Shown here piece by piece: positions 50,065 to 58,258 of a DNA stretch of 64,000 nt. Positions within the stretch are counted from its first letter, which is position 1; every line of letters starts with the position of its first letter. Under the pieces are notes generated by a model. It was not told the origin of the DNA and did no database searches. It worked only from the letters and a program-made list of their open reading frames with translations. The stretch spans positions 52,222 through 116,221 of the forward strand of contig NZ_MACF01000055.1 of NCBI RefSeq assembly GCF_001884045.1, written 5' to 3'. This DNA comes from Bacillus mobilis (GTDB lineage: Bacteria; Bacillota; Bacilli; Bacillales; Bacillaceae_G). Made by a program: the position numbers and the translations under genes.

Positions 50065-50460
50065 TTATAGTCCCTCTGGTTTTAGTAAAACCTTTACTTT
50101 ATTTTTAAGAGCACCTTCCAATTCATAATAACTATAGTTTTCTTCAAGGAAGTGTTGAAAAGTGTCATATACACTTCTTCTCCATATAGTGTTATCAATC
50201 ATCGGTTTAATTTTGTCATCTAGCTTCATTAATACATCCTTTAGGTTATCTCCATTAGCAACAGGGAGCCAAGAGCCTTCATTATAGAAATAAAACCCTA
50301 ATTCCGTACTCAATTTTCCTTCACCATCTGTAATCTCTCTTACTTCATATGTGTGATTCGGATGAGGTGCAACCACTGCCCATATGCCTCTACTATATCT
50401 ATCTTCCCAACATTGTAAATTCCAATTATGTTTTGATATTAATTCTTGTAGCGCATCCAT
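50065..50460 (-). CDS. Hypothetical 131-residue protein
   Basis: A soluble alpha/beta protein (LISKHNWNLQCWEDRYSRG, HTYEVREITDGEGK, GFYFYNEGSWLPV). Trp/Tyr/His-rich, no catalytic motif visible. ATAGGAGGCAATAGA gives a strong start. It is 41 bp after the 141-residue gene and 5 bp before the 86-residue gene: a three-gene set of unknown function on the plasmid backbone. Confidence 0.7.
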   Translation of the reverse strand: MDALQELISKHNWNLQCWEDRYSRGIWAVVAPHPNHTYEVREITDGEGKLSTELGFYFYNEGSWLPVANGDNLKDVLMKLDDKIKPMIDNTIWRRSVYDTFQHFLEENYSYYELEGALKNKVKVLLKPEGL

Positions 50461-50501
50461 TCTATTGCCTCCTATTGGATTAATTATGATTTATGCGAAA
50501 G

Positions 50502-50927
50502 TTAATTATGTAATTTTCCATTAAGAAAAGTTGCATAGGATTTATCTAACAAATTAAGCAGTTTCGTTAAATCCTTTTCATTTCGGTAACCAAACATTAC
50601 TCCCTTGGTAAAATCACAATCTATAACACCGAGGAAAGGTAAAAAAATAATTAATTCGTTAAAATCAACCTTTGTTTCTTCATAATATATATAGTTATCT
50701 ACCTCGCTCTTACGAGCATACTCTTTATAAAAAGAATAAAAATCCCGGTGAAATTTTGCTTTTAGTGGTGTAATAGGTATTTGTATACTACTCTCACCTA
50801 TTGTTAAGCATCTTTGATAGAGTTGTAAGACACTTTTTTTAGTTACAGTAATATTTTTCTTCAAAGTAATTAAAACTATATTTCTATCGATTTCTTCAAC
50901 ATTCCAATATATCAAACTACGATTCAT
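50502..50927 (-). CDS. Hypothetical 141-residue protein
   Basis: Begins MNRSLIYWNVEEIDRNIVLI after GTGAGGTGTAACCAATTG; an upstream in-frame start is less well spaced. The sequence has Phe/Tyr-rich helices (KFHRDFYSFYKEYARKSEV) and a hydrophobic strand region (ELIIFLPFLGVIDCDF). No family recognised. It heads the 50,927-49,800 set. Confidence 0.68.
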   Translation of the reverse strand: MNRSLIYWNVEEIDRNIVLITLKKNITVTKKSVLQLYQRCLTIGESSIQIPITPLKAKFHRDFYSFYKEYARKSEVDNYIYYEETKVDFNELIIFLPFLGVIDCDFTKGVMFGYRNEKDLTKLLNLLDKSYATFLNGKLHN

Positions 50928-50983
50928 CAATTGGTTACACCTCACTTATTCCTTTTCAGGGTGATTGGAATATTATCGGATTT

Positions 50984-51157
50984 TTAATAGGACATAACTA
51001 CTATATTATTACCGTTAATTTGAATATGTTTTAAATTAGCTCCTTTTGGTGCAAGCTCCGGTTTAAAGTTACTTTCTTCAAAAAAATGGACCTTTGTACC
51101 TTTCCCGGGTTTCCCGAGAACAAGAGAATTATTTTGACGTTTTTTGATTTTTTTCAT
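50984..51157 (-). CDS. Hypothetical 57-residue basic protein
   Basis: From ATG at 51,157 (AAAGGAGCGAATCAAA upstream): MKKIKKRQNNSLVLGKPGKG, then KVHFFEESNFKPELAPKGAN and a short strand NGNNIVVMSY. The basic start could bind RNA or DNA. Unknown function. Confidence 0.6.
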   Translation of the reverse strand: MKKIKKRQNNSLVLGKPGKGTKVHFFEESNFKPELAPKGANLKHIQINGNNIVVMSY

Positions 51158-51212
51158 TTTGATTCGCTCCTTTTCTACAAATTTCAAATTTAAAACCAAT
51201 TAACAATTTCCC

Positions 51213-51533
51213 CTAAATTAATTTAAATCCATCATGCATCTTTATTTTTCCAAAGTAATTATATTCCGCTACTACTATCTCACCACAAATGAACTTCCAT
51301 GTATCATTATTCAACTTTACAACAAATTGCTCACCTTCTTTTAAACCCTGTATAACTTCACCTTTATTATTATAAATATAGGAGTCTTTTGTTACTTCAA
51401 CTTTAATTTCTTTTTTCATCTTATTCATATTCCTTTTTACTATAAATAAGGTAAAATGATATATTGTAATTATTAAAACCAAAAACACGATCAGAAAGAG
51501 ACAACCATTAAGCATAATATTAAATCTTTCCAC
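51213..51533 (-). CDS. Membrane-anchored hypothetical protein
   Basis: The correct start is GTG at 51,533, preceded by AAGGAGGGAGATACG; a longer frame begins inside the repeat hairpin and is not believed. The 106-residue protein has one helix (LNGCLFLIVFLVLIITIYHF) and a basic/beta part (VEVTKDSYIYNNKGEVIQGL, DTWKFICGEIVVAEYNYFG). Its leader carries copy 3 of the hairpin repeat, as SNase and topB do. Function unknown. Confidence 0.7.
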   Translation of the reverse strand: MERFNIMLNGCLFLIVFLVLIITIYHFTLFIVKRNMNKMKKEIKVEVTKDSYIYNNKGEVIQGLKEGEQFVVKLNNDTWKFICGEIVVAEYNYFGKIKMHDGFKLI

Positions 51534-51563
51534 CGTATCTCCCTCCTTATTTAATATTTCATT

Positions 51564-51614
51564 AAAAAAGGACACACCTATGGCAGTGGTCTGCGTAGGT
51601 GTGTCCTTTTGCAA
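51564..51614 (-). promoter_or_regulatory. Leader hairpin repeat, copy 3 (membrane protein)
   Basis: AAAAGGACACACCTA (51,566-51,580) pairs with TAGGTGTGTCCTTTT (51,596-51,610), loop TGGCAGTGGTCTGCG. Extended -10 TGTTATAAT (TATAAT at 51,648-51,643) is 29 bp before; the GTG start of the gene is 31 bp after. Stem identical to copies 1 and 2, loop different but with GCA/TGC pairing kept. Confidence 0.8.
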
Positions 51615-51881
51615 CGTAATATCAATATATTAACTTACGTTAATTATAACACTTTTTATATTCTTACTCAATTTAATTTATATAATCACAGATAATATTT
51701 ACTCCATCAGACATCTCAAAATACACCCTTTATTTCTAAAATATATTTTTAATCATTCTTTTTCATCTCAAAATCTTTTTGGTTTCCTTTTAGCTTATAA
51801 TACTTCATGTTAAGACGAATAGATACTATGGAGATTACTATGAACCCTATTACATATAACATGTCTCTCTTTCCCCATTTC

Positions 51882-52520
51882 TTATTGTTTAGCGAACTTA
51901 TTATGTAAATATTTCACATGTTTCTTTTCAATATCCTTATCCATAATGTTCGCTCGCAATATTGTTTGGTAGATGTGCTGGACCTCATCATTTGTTAGTT
52001 GCGCTTCAGTATATAATTCAATACATTTTTGTAGTTCGTTATAATACAGGACATGTTTATCATTAGATTGAACATTTACTCTTTTTAGACTGCATTTTGG
52101 ATGGAACGCTGCAATAGAGATGGTCGGCAGTTGTTGTTCCATTACCCATTCAATAGCTTTTATATGTTTATAATTTTGTCGAAATGGATTTTGAAAAGAA
52201 GATTTCTTTCTAAAAATACTCTGTGTCCACCTTGCAGATTTCTCATTTCCACAGATCCAACCTTCGTAGTTTTTCGTCTCTATAACAAATACACCGGTTT
52301 CCGCGATAACAATATGGTCAATTTGCGTTGTATCACCATACTCAGTATGAATCGTAACATCATGTAACACGCAATACTTTTCTGAATCCAATTTGCTCAA
52401 TGTACGCTTCACTAATTTTTCTCCAACTTTCGCTTTCCATTTTGGTACATGTTTTTTCACAACAATATTCAATGGAATTAGAATTGCAATGAGAATTAAT
52501 TCGAATATCAATACTTTCAT
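51882..52520 (-). CDS. NERD-domain protein
   Basis: A 212-residue protein with an N-terminal membrane helix (LIFELILIAILIPLNIVV) and a NERD (nuclease-related) domain: KVGEKLVKRTLSKLDSEKY, TQIDHIVIAETGVFVIETKN (catalytic-like Asp and Glu-x-Lys), WEGNEKSARWTQ-type region. NERD proteins are common on large Bacillus plasmids; activity is not settled. AAAAGGAGGATTTTACA precedes the ATG. Confidence 0.9.
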   Translation of the reverse strand: MKVLIFELILIAILIPLNIVVKKHVPKWKAKVGEKLVKRTLSKLDSEKYCVLHDVTIHTEYGDTTQIDHIVIAETGVFVIETKNYEGWICGNEKSARWTQSIFRKKSSFQNPFRQNYKHIKAIEWVMEQQLPTISIAAFHPKCSLKRVNVQSNDKHVLYYNELQKCIELYTEAQLTNDEVQHIYQTILRANIMDKDIEKKHVKYLHNKFAKQ

Positions 52521-52536
52521 TGTAAAATCCTCCTTT

Positions 52537-52938
52537 TCACACTCTTACGTTTTTGCGCATTAGACGATAGATATACGTTTCTAATCCTAAAATAAAATAT
52601 GAGATACATAAGCCCTTTATCACCATCTCTACAAATCCTAAGGCTAATGAAAGAAGGAGCCCGCCCCTAAACGGAAACGGTCTTGTCACTCTTCGATTTA
52701 CTGGTTTTTCAATAACCCCAAAATTTGCCCAGGTAGGCAAACGCTTTTCCACATTCTTTACAGTGCCCGTTAATCCGTATTTTAGCGATAAAATGAAACA
52801 TCCAATTAGTAAATATACGATAGATGAAAAATAGATAGATAGACTTATAACGATAATTGTAAGCAGCCAACCTATTAAAATAGAATTTCGCAAAGCAATA
52901 TATTCCCGATTTCTTCTCAAAACAAACATTCCTTTCAA
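52537..52938 (-). CDS. Hypothetical membrane protein
   Basis: About 130 residues with three or four hydrophobic helices (SILIGWLLTIIVISLSIYF, IVYLLIGCFILSL, GGLLLSLALGFVEMVIKGL) and basic ends. The start is uncertain: GAAAGGA abuts an ATG (52,929) and is better spaced for TTG five codons later. It is 17 bp before the NERD gene, so the two form an operon. No family recognised. Confidence 0.68.
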   Translation of the reverse strand: MKGMFVLRRNREYIALRNSILIGWLLTIIVISLSIYFSSIVYLLIGCFILSLKYGLTGTVKNVEKRLPTWANFGVIEKPVNRRVTRPFPFRGGLLLSLALGFVEMVIKGLCISYFILGLETYIYRLMRKNVRV

Positions 52939-53045
52939 AATAAATTAGGGTATTTTTAAATGGAAAATATTTACATTTAAAAATAAGCATGATATGATAC
53001 GTCTATATTAAATTTTGAAATAGCCTATAAAGGATTGTGATAGAT

Positions 53046-53636
53046 ATGTTAAAACTTGTAGTAGATAATACCGTAACAGAAACAGAACCAGAACCAAAAA
53101 CAGATTCAGCTTTTTCTAACTTTTTCACCTGCAAAGACTGCGTATATTATCTTTCAAAATCAGATTCTTGCAGTCTACAATTAGCAGCTGATTCAAATAA
53201 TCCCCTTATCCCTTATGAATGTGGGAACTTTGAAGAAACCTATGAAATTGGAACGGAAGATCCATTGAATTCACATATACATCAACGACTTCGTGAAGAA
53301 AAAGCGCAAATGTTAGCTGAAAATTATCCAGCACAACCTTCTATTGATCCGATTCATAAAGATGCAATGTGGTATGGAACAATAGATTTTGGTTGTTGGA
53401 TTGTAAATGACTCAAAAAAACGCTTTACTCTTGCAGAACAAGTTCCTTTTAATAATAACTGCCCAGAAAAATATGCTTCTCCTTTCCCTTTACATGATCA
53501 CGGAGCAAAAGAAGGCATCAGACACTATATGTGCTGGTATGTGAACGAAAAGGGCATAGGCGAATACCATCTACTTATTGGCGGTGTCATCATGAAAATT
53601 GCAGAAGGAGTTAGAAAACTTGGATTCAATGACTAA
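53046..53636 (+). CDS. Hypothetical Cys-rich plasmid protein
   Basis: From ATG at 53,046 (AAAGGATTGTGATAG upstream) 196 residues: an acidic Thr/Glu/Pro start, a zinc-ribbon-like FTCKDCVYYLSKSDSCSLQ (CxxC then C), IPYECGNF, a helix-rich middle and a C-terminal domain with DFGCWIVN, NNNCPEKY and HYMCWYVNEKG. The pattern suggests metal binding in two places. It is followed by an overlapping membrane-protein gene. Not recognised. Confidence 0.68.
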   Translation: MLKLVVDNTVTETEPEPKTDSAFSNFFTCKDCVYYLSKSDSCSLQLAADSNNPLIPYECGNFEETYEIGTEDPLNSHIHQRLREEKAQMLAENYPAQPSIDPIHKDAMWYGTIDFGCWIVNDSKKRFTLAEQVPFNNNCPEKYASPFPLHDHGAKEGIRHYMCWYVNEKGIGEYHLLIGGVIMKIAEGVRKLGFND

Positions 53637-54234
53637 TCACATCTATAAGAAAAGAATGTTAGAACATACAATAGTATTTACCCTGGTACACCTCGTACCA
53701 ATTCTTATTTCAACCAGCATCATATATTTAGCCATGGAACTTTCTAATTCGGAGTGGCATATTTTGCTTAGTTATGAAGGGATATTTACAATTCTGTTCC
53801 TTATAACGAGGTTCCTAGTCTTTCAAACAAAGACAAGTATTCTTTCTATGAAACAATACGAGAAATGGTTTTCCGAGTTAAATATTATTTTAGTTTCCAT
53901 TTTCCTTGTCAGTTTTGCAGGCATACCAGCTCTACTACAAGTTGTGTTCATTCTACAAATGGCACTCACTTTCTATCTGTTAGAGCGTAGTTGTCTGTAT
54001 ATCGAAAGATTGACAATACATAATCTCTATACAATACAAGAAATCATTTGCGACAAAAAACAACTAAAAATTGATCGAATTATTCCCTATAATGAGGAAC
54101 ACGGAACTCTTACCATTCAAACTAAAGATGAACAATATTTTTTATATAGAGCAGTGTATCTAAGTGGCATATTATCTCCTATAACTAAGGAAACATTTGC
54201 GGAATATGAAAGAAGTAACCTAATGGGTAGATAA
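53629..54234 (+). CDS. Hypothetical membrane protein
   Basis: A 201-residue protein beginning MTNHIYKKRMLEHTIVFTLV whose ATG overlaps the end of the previous gene (8 bp). Four hydrophobic helices (HLVPILISTSIIYLAMEL, LLSYEGIFTILFLITRFLVF, LNIILVSIFLVSFAGIPALL, VVFILQMALTFYLLERS) precede a soluble tail of about 70 residues. Ends at a perfect terminator. Function unknown. Confidence 0.68.
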   Translation: MTNHIYKKRMLEHTIVFTLVHLVPILISTSIIYLAMELSNSEWHILLSYEGIFTILFLITRFLVFQTKTSILSMKQYEKWFSELNIILVSIFLVSFAGIPALLQVVFILQMALTFYLLERSCLYIERLTIHNLYTIQEIICDKKQLKIDRIIPYNEEHGTLTIQTKDEQYFLYRAVYLSGILSPITKETFAEYERSNLMGR

Positions 54235-54264
54235 AAGGTACTGAATTTAGATTCAGTACCTTTT
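54233..54264. terminator. Bidirectional terminator
   Basis: AAAAGGTACTGAAT (54,233-54,246) pairs perfectly with ATTCAGTACCTTTT (54,251-54,264), between convergent genes. Confidence 0.9.
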
Positions 54265-54284
54265 CCATCTTTATATATGGTTCT

Positions 54285-54920
54285 TTATATATTAGCAAAT
54301 AGCCATGGAGCGAGTACGGCTAACATACACAGCAAACAAGATCCTGTTATGACACGGTTAGACCAACGATAATACTCAGGCTGTTTCGTACTTTCATGAA
54401 TCTTTCTTAAACGAATACCTGCAATTAACATAAATGGTGTGAAAATAAGTGCTGTTGCTTTAAACAGGTCTAAAAAATCCGTAAAGATGTTCATAAACGA
54501 AAATACATCGGAACTAAATAAGAAGTACACACTTAGTCTCATGGACATCATGCTAATAAATGAGAAAATCATACTCCCAGTCGCCCACTTCATCCATTGA
54601 CCATTCTTTGTAATTAATGCCATAACCATGACAATAACGCCTAATACGAATGAAATAGAAAAGATATTTACTCCTACTTTAAAAGCCGGTGCATACATAC
54701 CTTCAATCTTTTGTATGATTGATGAGCCAAATGAATCATCTTTCTCTGTTGCTTTTGCTCGATTGTTTAATCCCTTTTGAAAGGACGACGAAAGTTCGCT
54801 CCCTTTTCCTTCATTAAAACTTGGTTTTACAGAAGCTTGAGCCGCTTGTAAGGGTATAAGTAGTAAAATCATTAAAATAAGCGTACATAGGACTCCAATC
54901 ATCCCTTTTTCTTGTTTCAT
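54285..54920 (-). CDS. Secreted/membrane protein of T4SS-like layout
   Basis: A 211-residue protein with a signal-like N-terminus (MIGVLCTLILMILLLIPLQ, cut near AQAS), a soluble part of about 50 residues, and four membrane helices. The layout (cleavable signal, then paired helices) resembles VirB2/TrbC or VirB6-like components of transfer systems. The ATG overlaps the previous stop (TGATG), so it is translationally coupled with the 209-residue protein. Assignment to transfer is inferred from layout and plasmid context only. Confidence 0.65.
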   Translation of the reverse strand: MKQEKGMIGVLCTLILMILLLIPLQAAQASVKPSFNEGKGSELSSSFQKGLNNRAKATEKDDSFGSSIIQKIEGMYAPAFKVGVNIFSISFVLGVIVMVMALITKNGQWMKWATGSMIFSFISMMSMRLSVYFLFSSDVFSFMNIFTDFLDLFKATALIFTPFMLIAGIRLRKIHESTKQPEYYRWSNRVITGSCLLCMLAVLAPWLFANI

Positions 54921-55549
54921 CACACATCACCCGCTAATTTCGGTTTAACGCTTTTTAATTTGATTTGATTTCCTTCCGCAACATAATAAAGATCTGCTGC
55001 ATAATAGATATTTGCTTTCGTATATGCTCCCATAATAGCATTCGCAATTTCTTCCTTCTCTACTGCAATGTATGTTTCATTTTCATTGTAAAATTCAATT
55101 TCAATTCGATTAATATTATTATTTAGTACTGTGATATGTAACTCTTTTAGGCTATCTAGACGATTTCCTAATCCACATACTAATTTAAATACTTTATTTG
55201 CAATTGTTGGTGGTTTAACATAAGTCGTATTAAAATGAAGAGTTTCATCATCTATCACACCATCTTCCTCAACTTCACACGTCATAATGAAAGAATGATT
55301 TTGCTTTTCGATTTCTTGTTGACTCAACTTACGATCAATGACATACTTCACGCTTGTTGACAGGTTTTCTATATATTCATCCAGTTCGGTATTTGAAATT
55401 TTAACCTCTGAGAATTCCGGAAAAATCATATAAGCATGTACATTTGAGCTACTTTTACTTACACGTAATACCTGAACTTGTTTCTTTTCATAGCGCACCG
55501 TTTGTTCTAATTTTTCTACTACATTGTTACTTAGGGAATTAATAATCAT
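54920..55549 (-). CDS. Hypothetical 209-residue protein
   Basis: A soluble alpha/beta protein (VEKLEQTVRYEKKQVQVLRV, DDETLHFNTTYVKPP, ELHITVLNNNINRIEIEF). No motif recognised. AAAGGTGAATGTAA precedes the ATG, and its stop overlaps the next start, so it works with the T4SS-like protein. Confidence 0.68.
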   Translation of the reverse strand: MIINSLSNNVVEKLEQTVRYEKKQVQVLRVSKSSSNVHAYMIFPEFSEVKISNTELDEYIENLSTSVKYVIDRKLSQQEIEKQNHSFIMTCEVEEDGVIDDETLHFNTTYVKPPTIANKVFKLVCGLGNRLDSLKELHITVLNNNINRIEIEFYNENETYIAVEKEEIANAIMGAYTKANIYYAADLYYVAEGNQIKLKSVKPKLAGDV

Positions 55550-55879
55550 TTACATTCACCTTTCAAAATTGTTATTTTTTAAATCATAAATATTTTTACT
55601 TCATATAATCCTCATGTTTGGATTTAATCTATTTTAAGCATTGTTATATTGCGGAGAGTTCTCAGTTCTCCTGTTTTAAGATTATAATCACTTAATCTTA
55701 AACATTTTAATATTACAATGACGTACAATGTCTCATTATAGTCGAATATTCTTATATGGTGAATCATTCTGTCCCACTCATTTGTACAAAAATAAAAAAA
55801 TGTTTTATCCTTGTACAAATGAGTGGAAAAATGCTGCATTCATACTATCTATCTATAAAAATACAACTAGGAAATTAAT
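55550..55879. other. Gene-poor stretch with a perfect 16-bp inverted repeat
   Basis: CCACTCATTTGTACAA (55,774-55,789) and TTGTACAAATGAGTGG (55,811-55,826) are perfect arms 21 bp apart. There is no U-run, so it is more likely a binding site than a terminator. Frames crossing it on both strands (for example MIHHIRIFDYNETLYV on the minus strand) have weak or no ribosome binding sites and are not called. Confidence 0.65.
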
Positions 55880-56593
55880 TTATATATTCCCTAGTTGTCT
55901 ATCGCTCCATTCAACTAATGTATAAGAATACGGTGAATCAATTTGTAATTCTAAATACAACGGTCGATTTTCTGGTAAGATTTCTCCCTCTGTATGAATC
56001 CAATAACGCTTGTTATCCGACATATTCAGTACGCGTGTCAGTCCTTGTTCTCGTCTTATTACTTTTGCAGTCCACCCAACCCGATTCATATCTTCTACCT
56101 CTGATACTCCTTGTGGAAAAGGTAGATTCTGTTCTGTTTCTAGTGGGATTGGCAACTGTTCTAGTTCCGAAAACATCTCCTCATATTTAAATACTTCCTC
56201 TGGTATATCCTCATCGCTCGGAAAAGGAATTTCATATTCTGCTTCAGAAGCAGGAGTATGATGAAATTCTTCAGCATACTCCACTTCTTTTGCAACTTCC
56301 TTGTCCTGCTCAAACGCTTTTTCTTCTTCGCCTACATTTATTCGAATAGATGTAGCAACTAAATCGTATATATTGGCTACATCCTTTTCTAAGGTAATCT
56401 CTTTCGTTGGAACAGTAACACGTTCTTGTTCCCTACCAATAGGTCTATTTTCTCTCGGACACCAATAAACAGGTCGTTCCACCGGTTCTGGCCCTTTTTC
56501 TTTTTTCTTCTCTTCTATCAACATGTTTCTTTTGGTTTTGCAAACTACATAAACCATATAGCAAATTAGTGCGATAAGAAGTTTCGTAAACAT
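55880..56593 (-). CDS. Membrane-anchored acidic protein
   Basis: From ATG 56,593 (GAGAGGGGAAAGTC upstream; an earlier start would overlap the helicase) 237 residues: one helix (KLLIALICYMVYVVCKT), a long acidic/Pro-rich middle (DEDIPEEVFKYEEMFSELEQ), and a C-terminal beta region (GWTAKVIRREQGLTRVLN, PLYLELQIDSPYSYTLVEW). It starts 16 bp after the helicase stop, so the two are co-transcribed. Unknown function. Confidence 0.7.
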   Translation of the reverse strand: MFTKLLIALICYMVYVVCKTKRNMLIEEKKKEKGPEPVERPVYWCPRENRPIGREQERVTVPTKEITLEKDVANIYDLVATSIRINVGEEEKAFEQDKEVAKEVEYAEEFHHTPASEAEYEIPFPSDEDIPEEVFKYEEMFSELEQLPIPLETEQNLPFPQGVSEVEDMNRVGWTAKVIRREQGLTRVLNMSDNKRYWIHTEGEILPENRPLYLELQIDSPYSYTLVEWSDRQLGNI

Positions 56594-56609
56594 GACTTTC
56601 CCCTCTCGT

Positions 56610-58258
56610 TTAACCAAATAAATCAAACTCAAATTGTCCTTCAATTACTTTATTTTTTCGTTTTCCTTTTCCTTTCTTTTGAGAACCATCTACTTCCACA
56701 ATCAATTCATCCCAGAGTGTAATGTCTTGTTTTTGTACAAGCATACGCTTATCGGCATTCAATGTTGTTAAAGTACGTATGATATCTTCTACATTCCCGT
56801 CAATTTCAAGTTTACGTTGCTTTACTACAACGCCAGGAACTTTTTCTTCTTGGATATATTCAACGGCTTTTTGCACAAATTTCGCATCTTCCATATACGA
56901 TACGTCAAATGTACTCGGTAATGTTTTCACCCAGTTTGTAAATTGGATCTCAATTGATTCAAACACTGGTGTAATTACTTTACCGATATTTGCAAGTACT
57001 CGCTTAGATTCTTCCGATGCTGCCTGTGTCCACTCTTCTGTTGAACCTTTTAATTGATTCCCGCTTTTAATATTTTGGATTAATAACGTCTGAAGATCTC
57101 CTGTATCACCAAGCATTGCATTCAGTCCATCACTTGTTGCATCACCATTCATTGCTTCAGCAGCTTTATTCTTTTGGGCAATTAATTGCGCCATCTGTTC
57201 TTGGAATGTTTCTCGATATCCAAGATAGAAAGTTCTGCATTGCTTTGTTTGACCAATGCGCCAATGTCTTCTTGCAGCCTGATTTAATGTAAATAAGCTG
57301 AATGATAATTGGTAGAAAATTAATGTTGGCGTCGCCAGCAAGTCCAATCCTACCTTAACTAATTCTTGTGAACAGATGATAACATTCACACCGCTATTTA
57401 CTTGCTCTTTTAACCATGCACTGCGCTTTGGCGGAGTAACTGTATTCGTACGAAGTATAGCTACTTTTGCCCCAGGCACTTGCTCTGCAACCTTTTGTAA
57501 ACGAGGCTGAATGTCTCGTTCTTTCACTGTAGATCCTGTATCAGATACATAAATGATGGTTGGACGGCCTTCAGAGATTTCAGTATGCAATATTTCTTGC
57601 AGCTTCTTCTCCTTCGGCTGTATACAATCCTCATCAAATCTGAATTCTTCGTTGGACCAAACTAATTCTCTTTCCGCATTATCTAAGTGATAGTTTGGGT
57701 AGTGATTCATATTGTCTGGATACGAATTTCCTGTACGAATATAAGAGAGCCATAGTTTCCCAACATCTGGTGTACCTTTCGCCCCTTCAATCGCCTTCTC
57801 AAAAGATTCTTTCATATGCTCATAAGCCTGTTTTTGTTCTTCCGACATATCGACAAGAATCGTAGGTACATTAATTAACTCCACAGGATTTGGCCACACA
57901 TCTTTTAAGCGCACATTAATGGTTGTATCCATTAAAAATTGGGTAAACACATAAGGTGAAATACCAGGTACGACCTTGGTTTTATCTAAATTACCTTGTG
58001 CTCCACGTGAAGCTATATTAGATGTGACCTCACCATCATGGTAATATGTTCTCTCGATATTTCCGTAGGTTTCATTCCATTCCATTAAAGAACTATATTC
58101 AAACCCACTTTTCACCATTTTTTGAGGGAACAGACGCCATAACGTATAGAATACGTCGCTTGCGCGCCCACCAAATAATGTACCTGTTCCAGCTACGACT
58201 TTCTTACAAACCCTTGCTAAACTTCCTAAAGCAGTTCCTTGTGCTGTTTCACTCTTTA
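56610..58258 (-). CDS. SNF2-like helicase, exon 2
   Basis: The C-terminal 549 codons of a helicase split by a group II intron. It starts with KSETAQGTALGSLARV and includes GTGTLFGGRASDVF (motif III region) and QAARRHWRIGQTKQCRTFYL (motif VI), followed by Gln/Thr-rich and charged C-terminal parts ending EGQFEFDLFG. The residues MEITSKPYLSL seen upstream in the same frame belong to intron domain VI. Joined to exon 1 (60,885-62,532) the frame is continuous. Confidence 0.85.

Noticed and set aside
51534-51614. Start of the 51,213 gene inside the repeat hairpin
   Set aside because: The frame there only translates the hairpin; GTG at 51,533 has AAGGAGGGAGATACG.
55624-55925. Short frames on both strands across the 16-bp inverted repeat
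   Set aside because: They read the inverted repeat itself and lack good ribosome binding sites.
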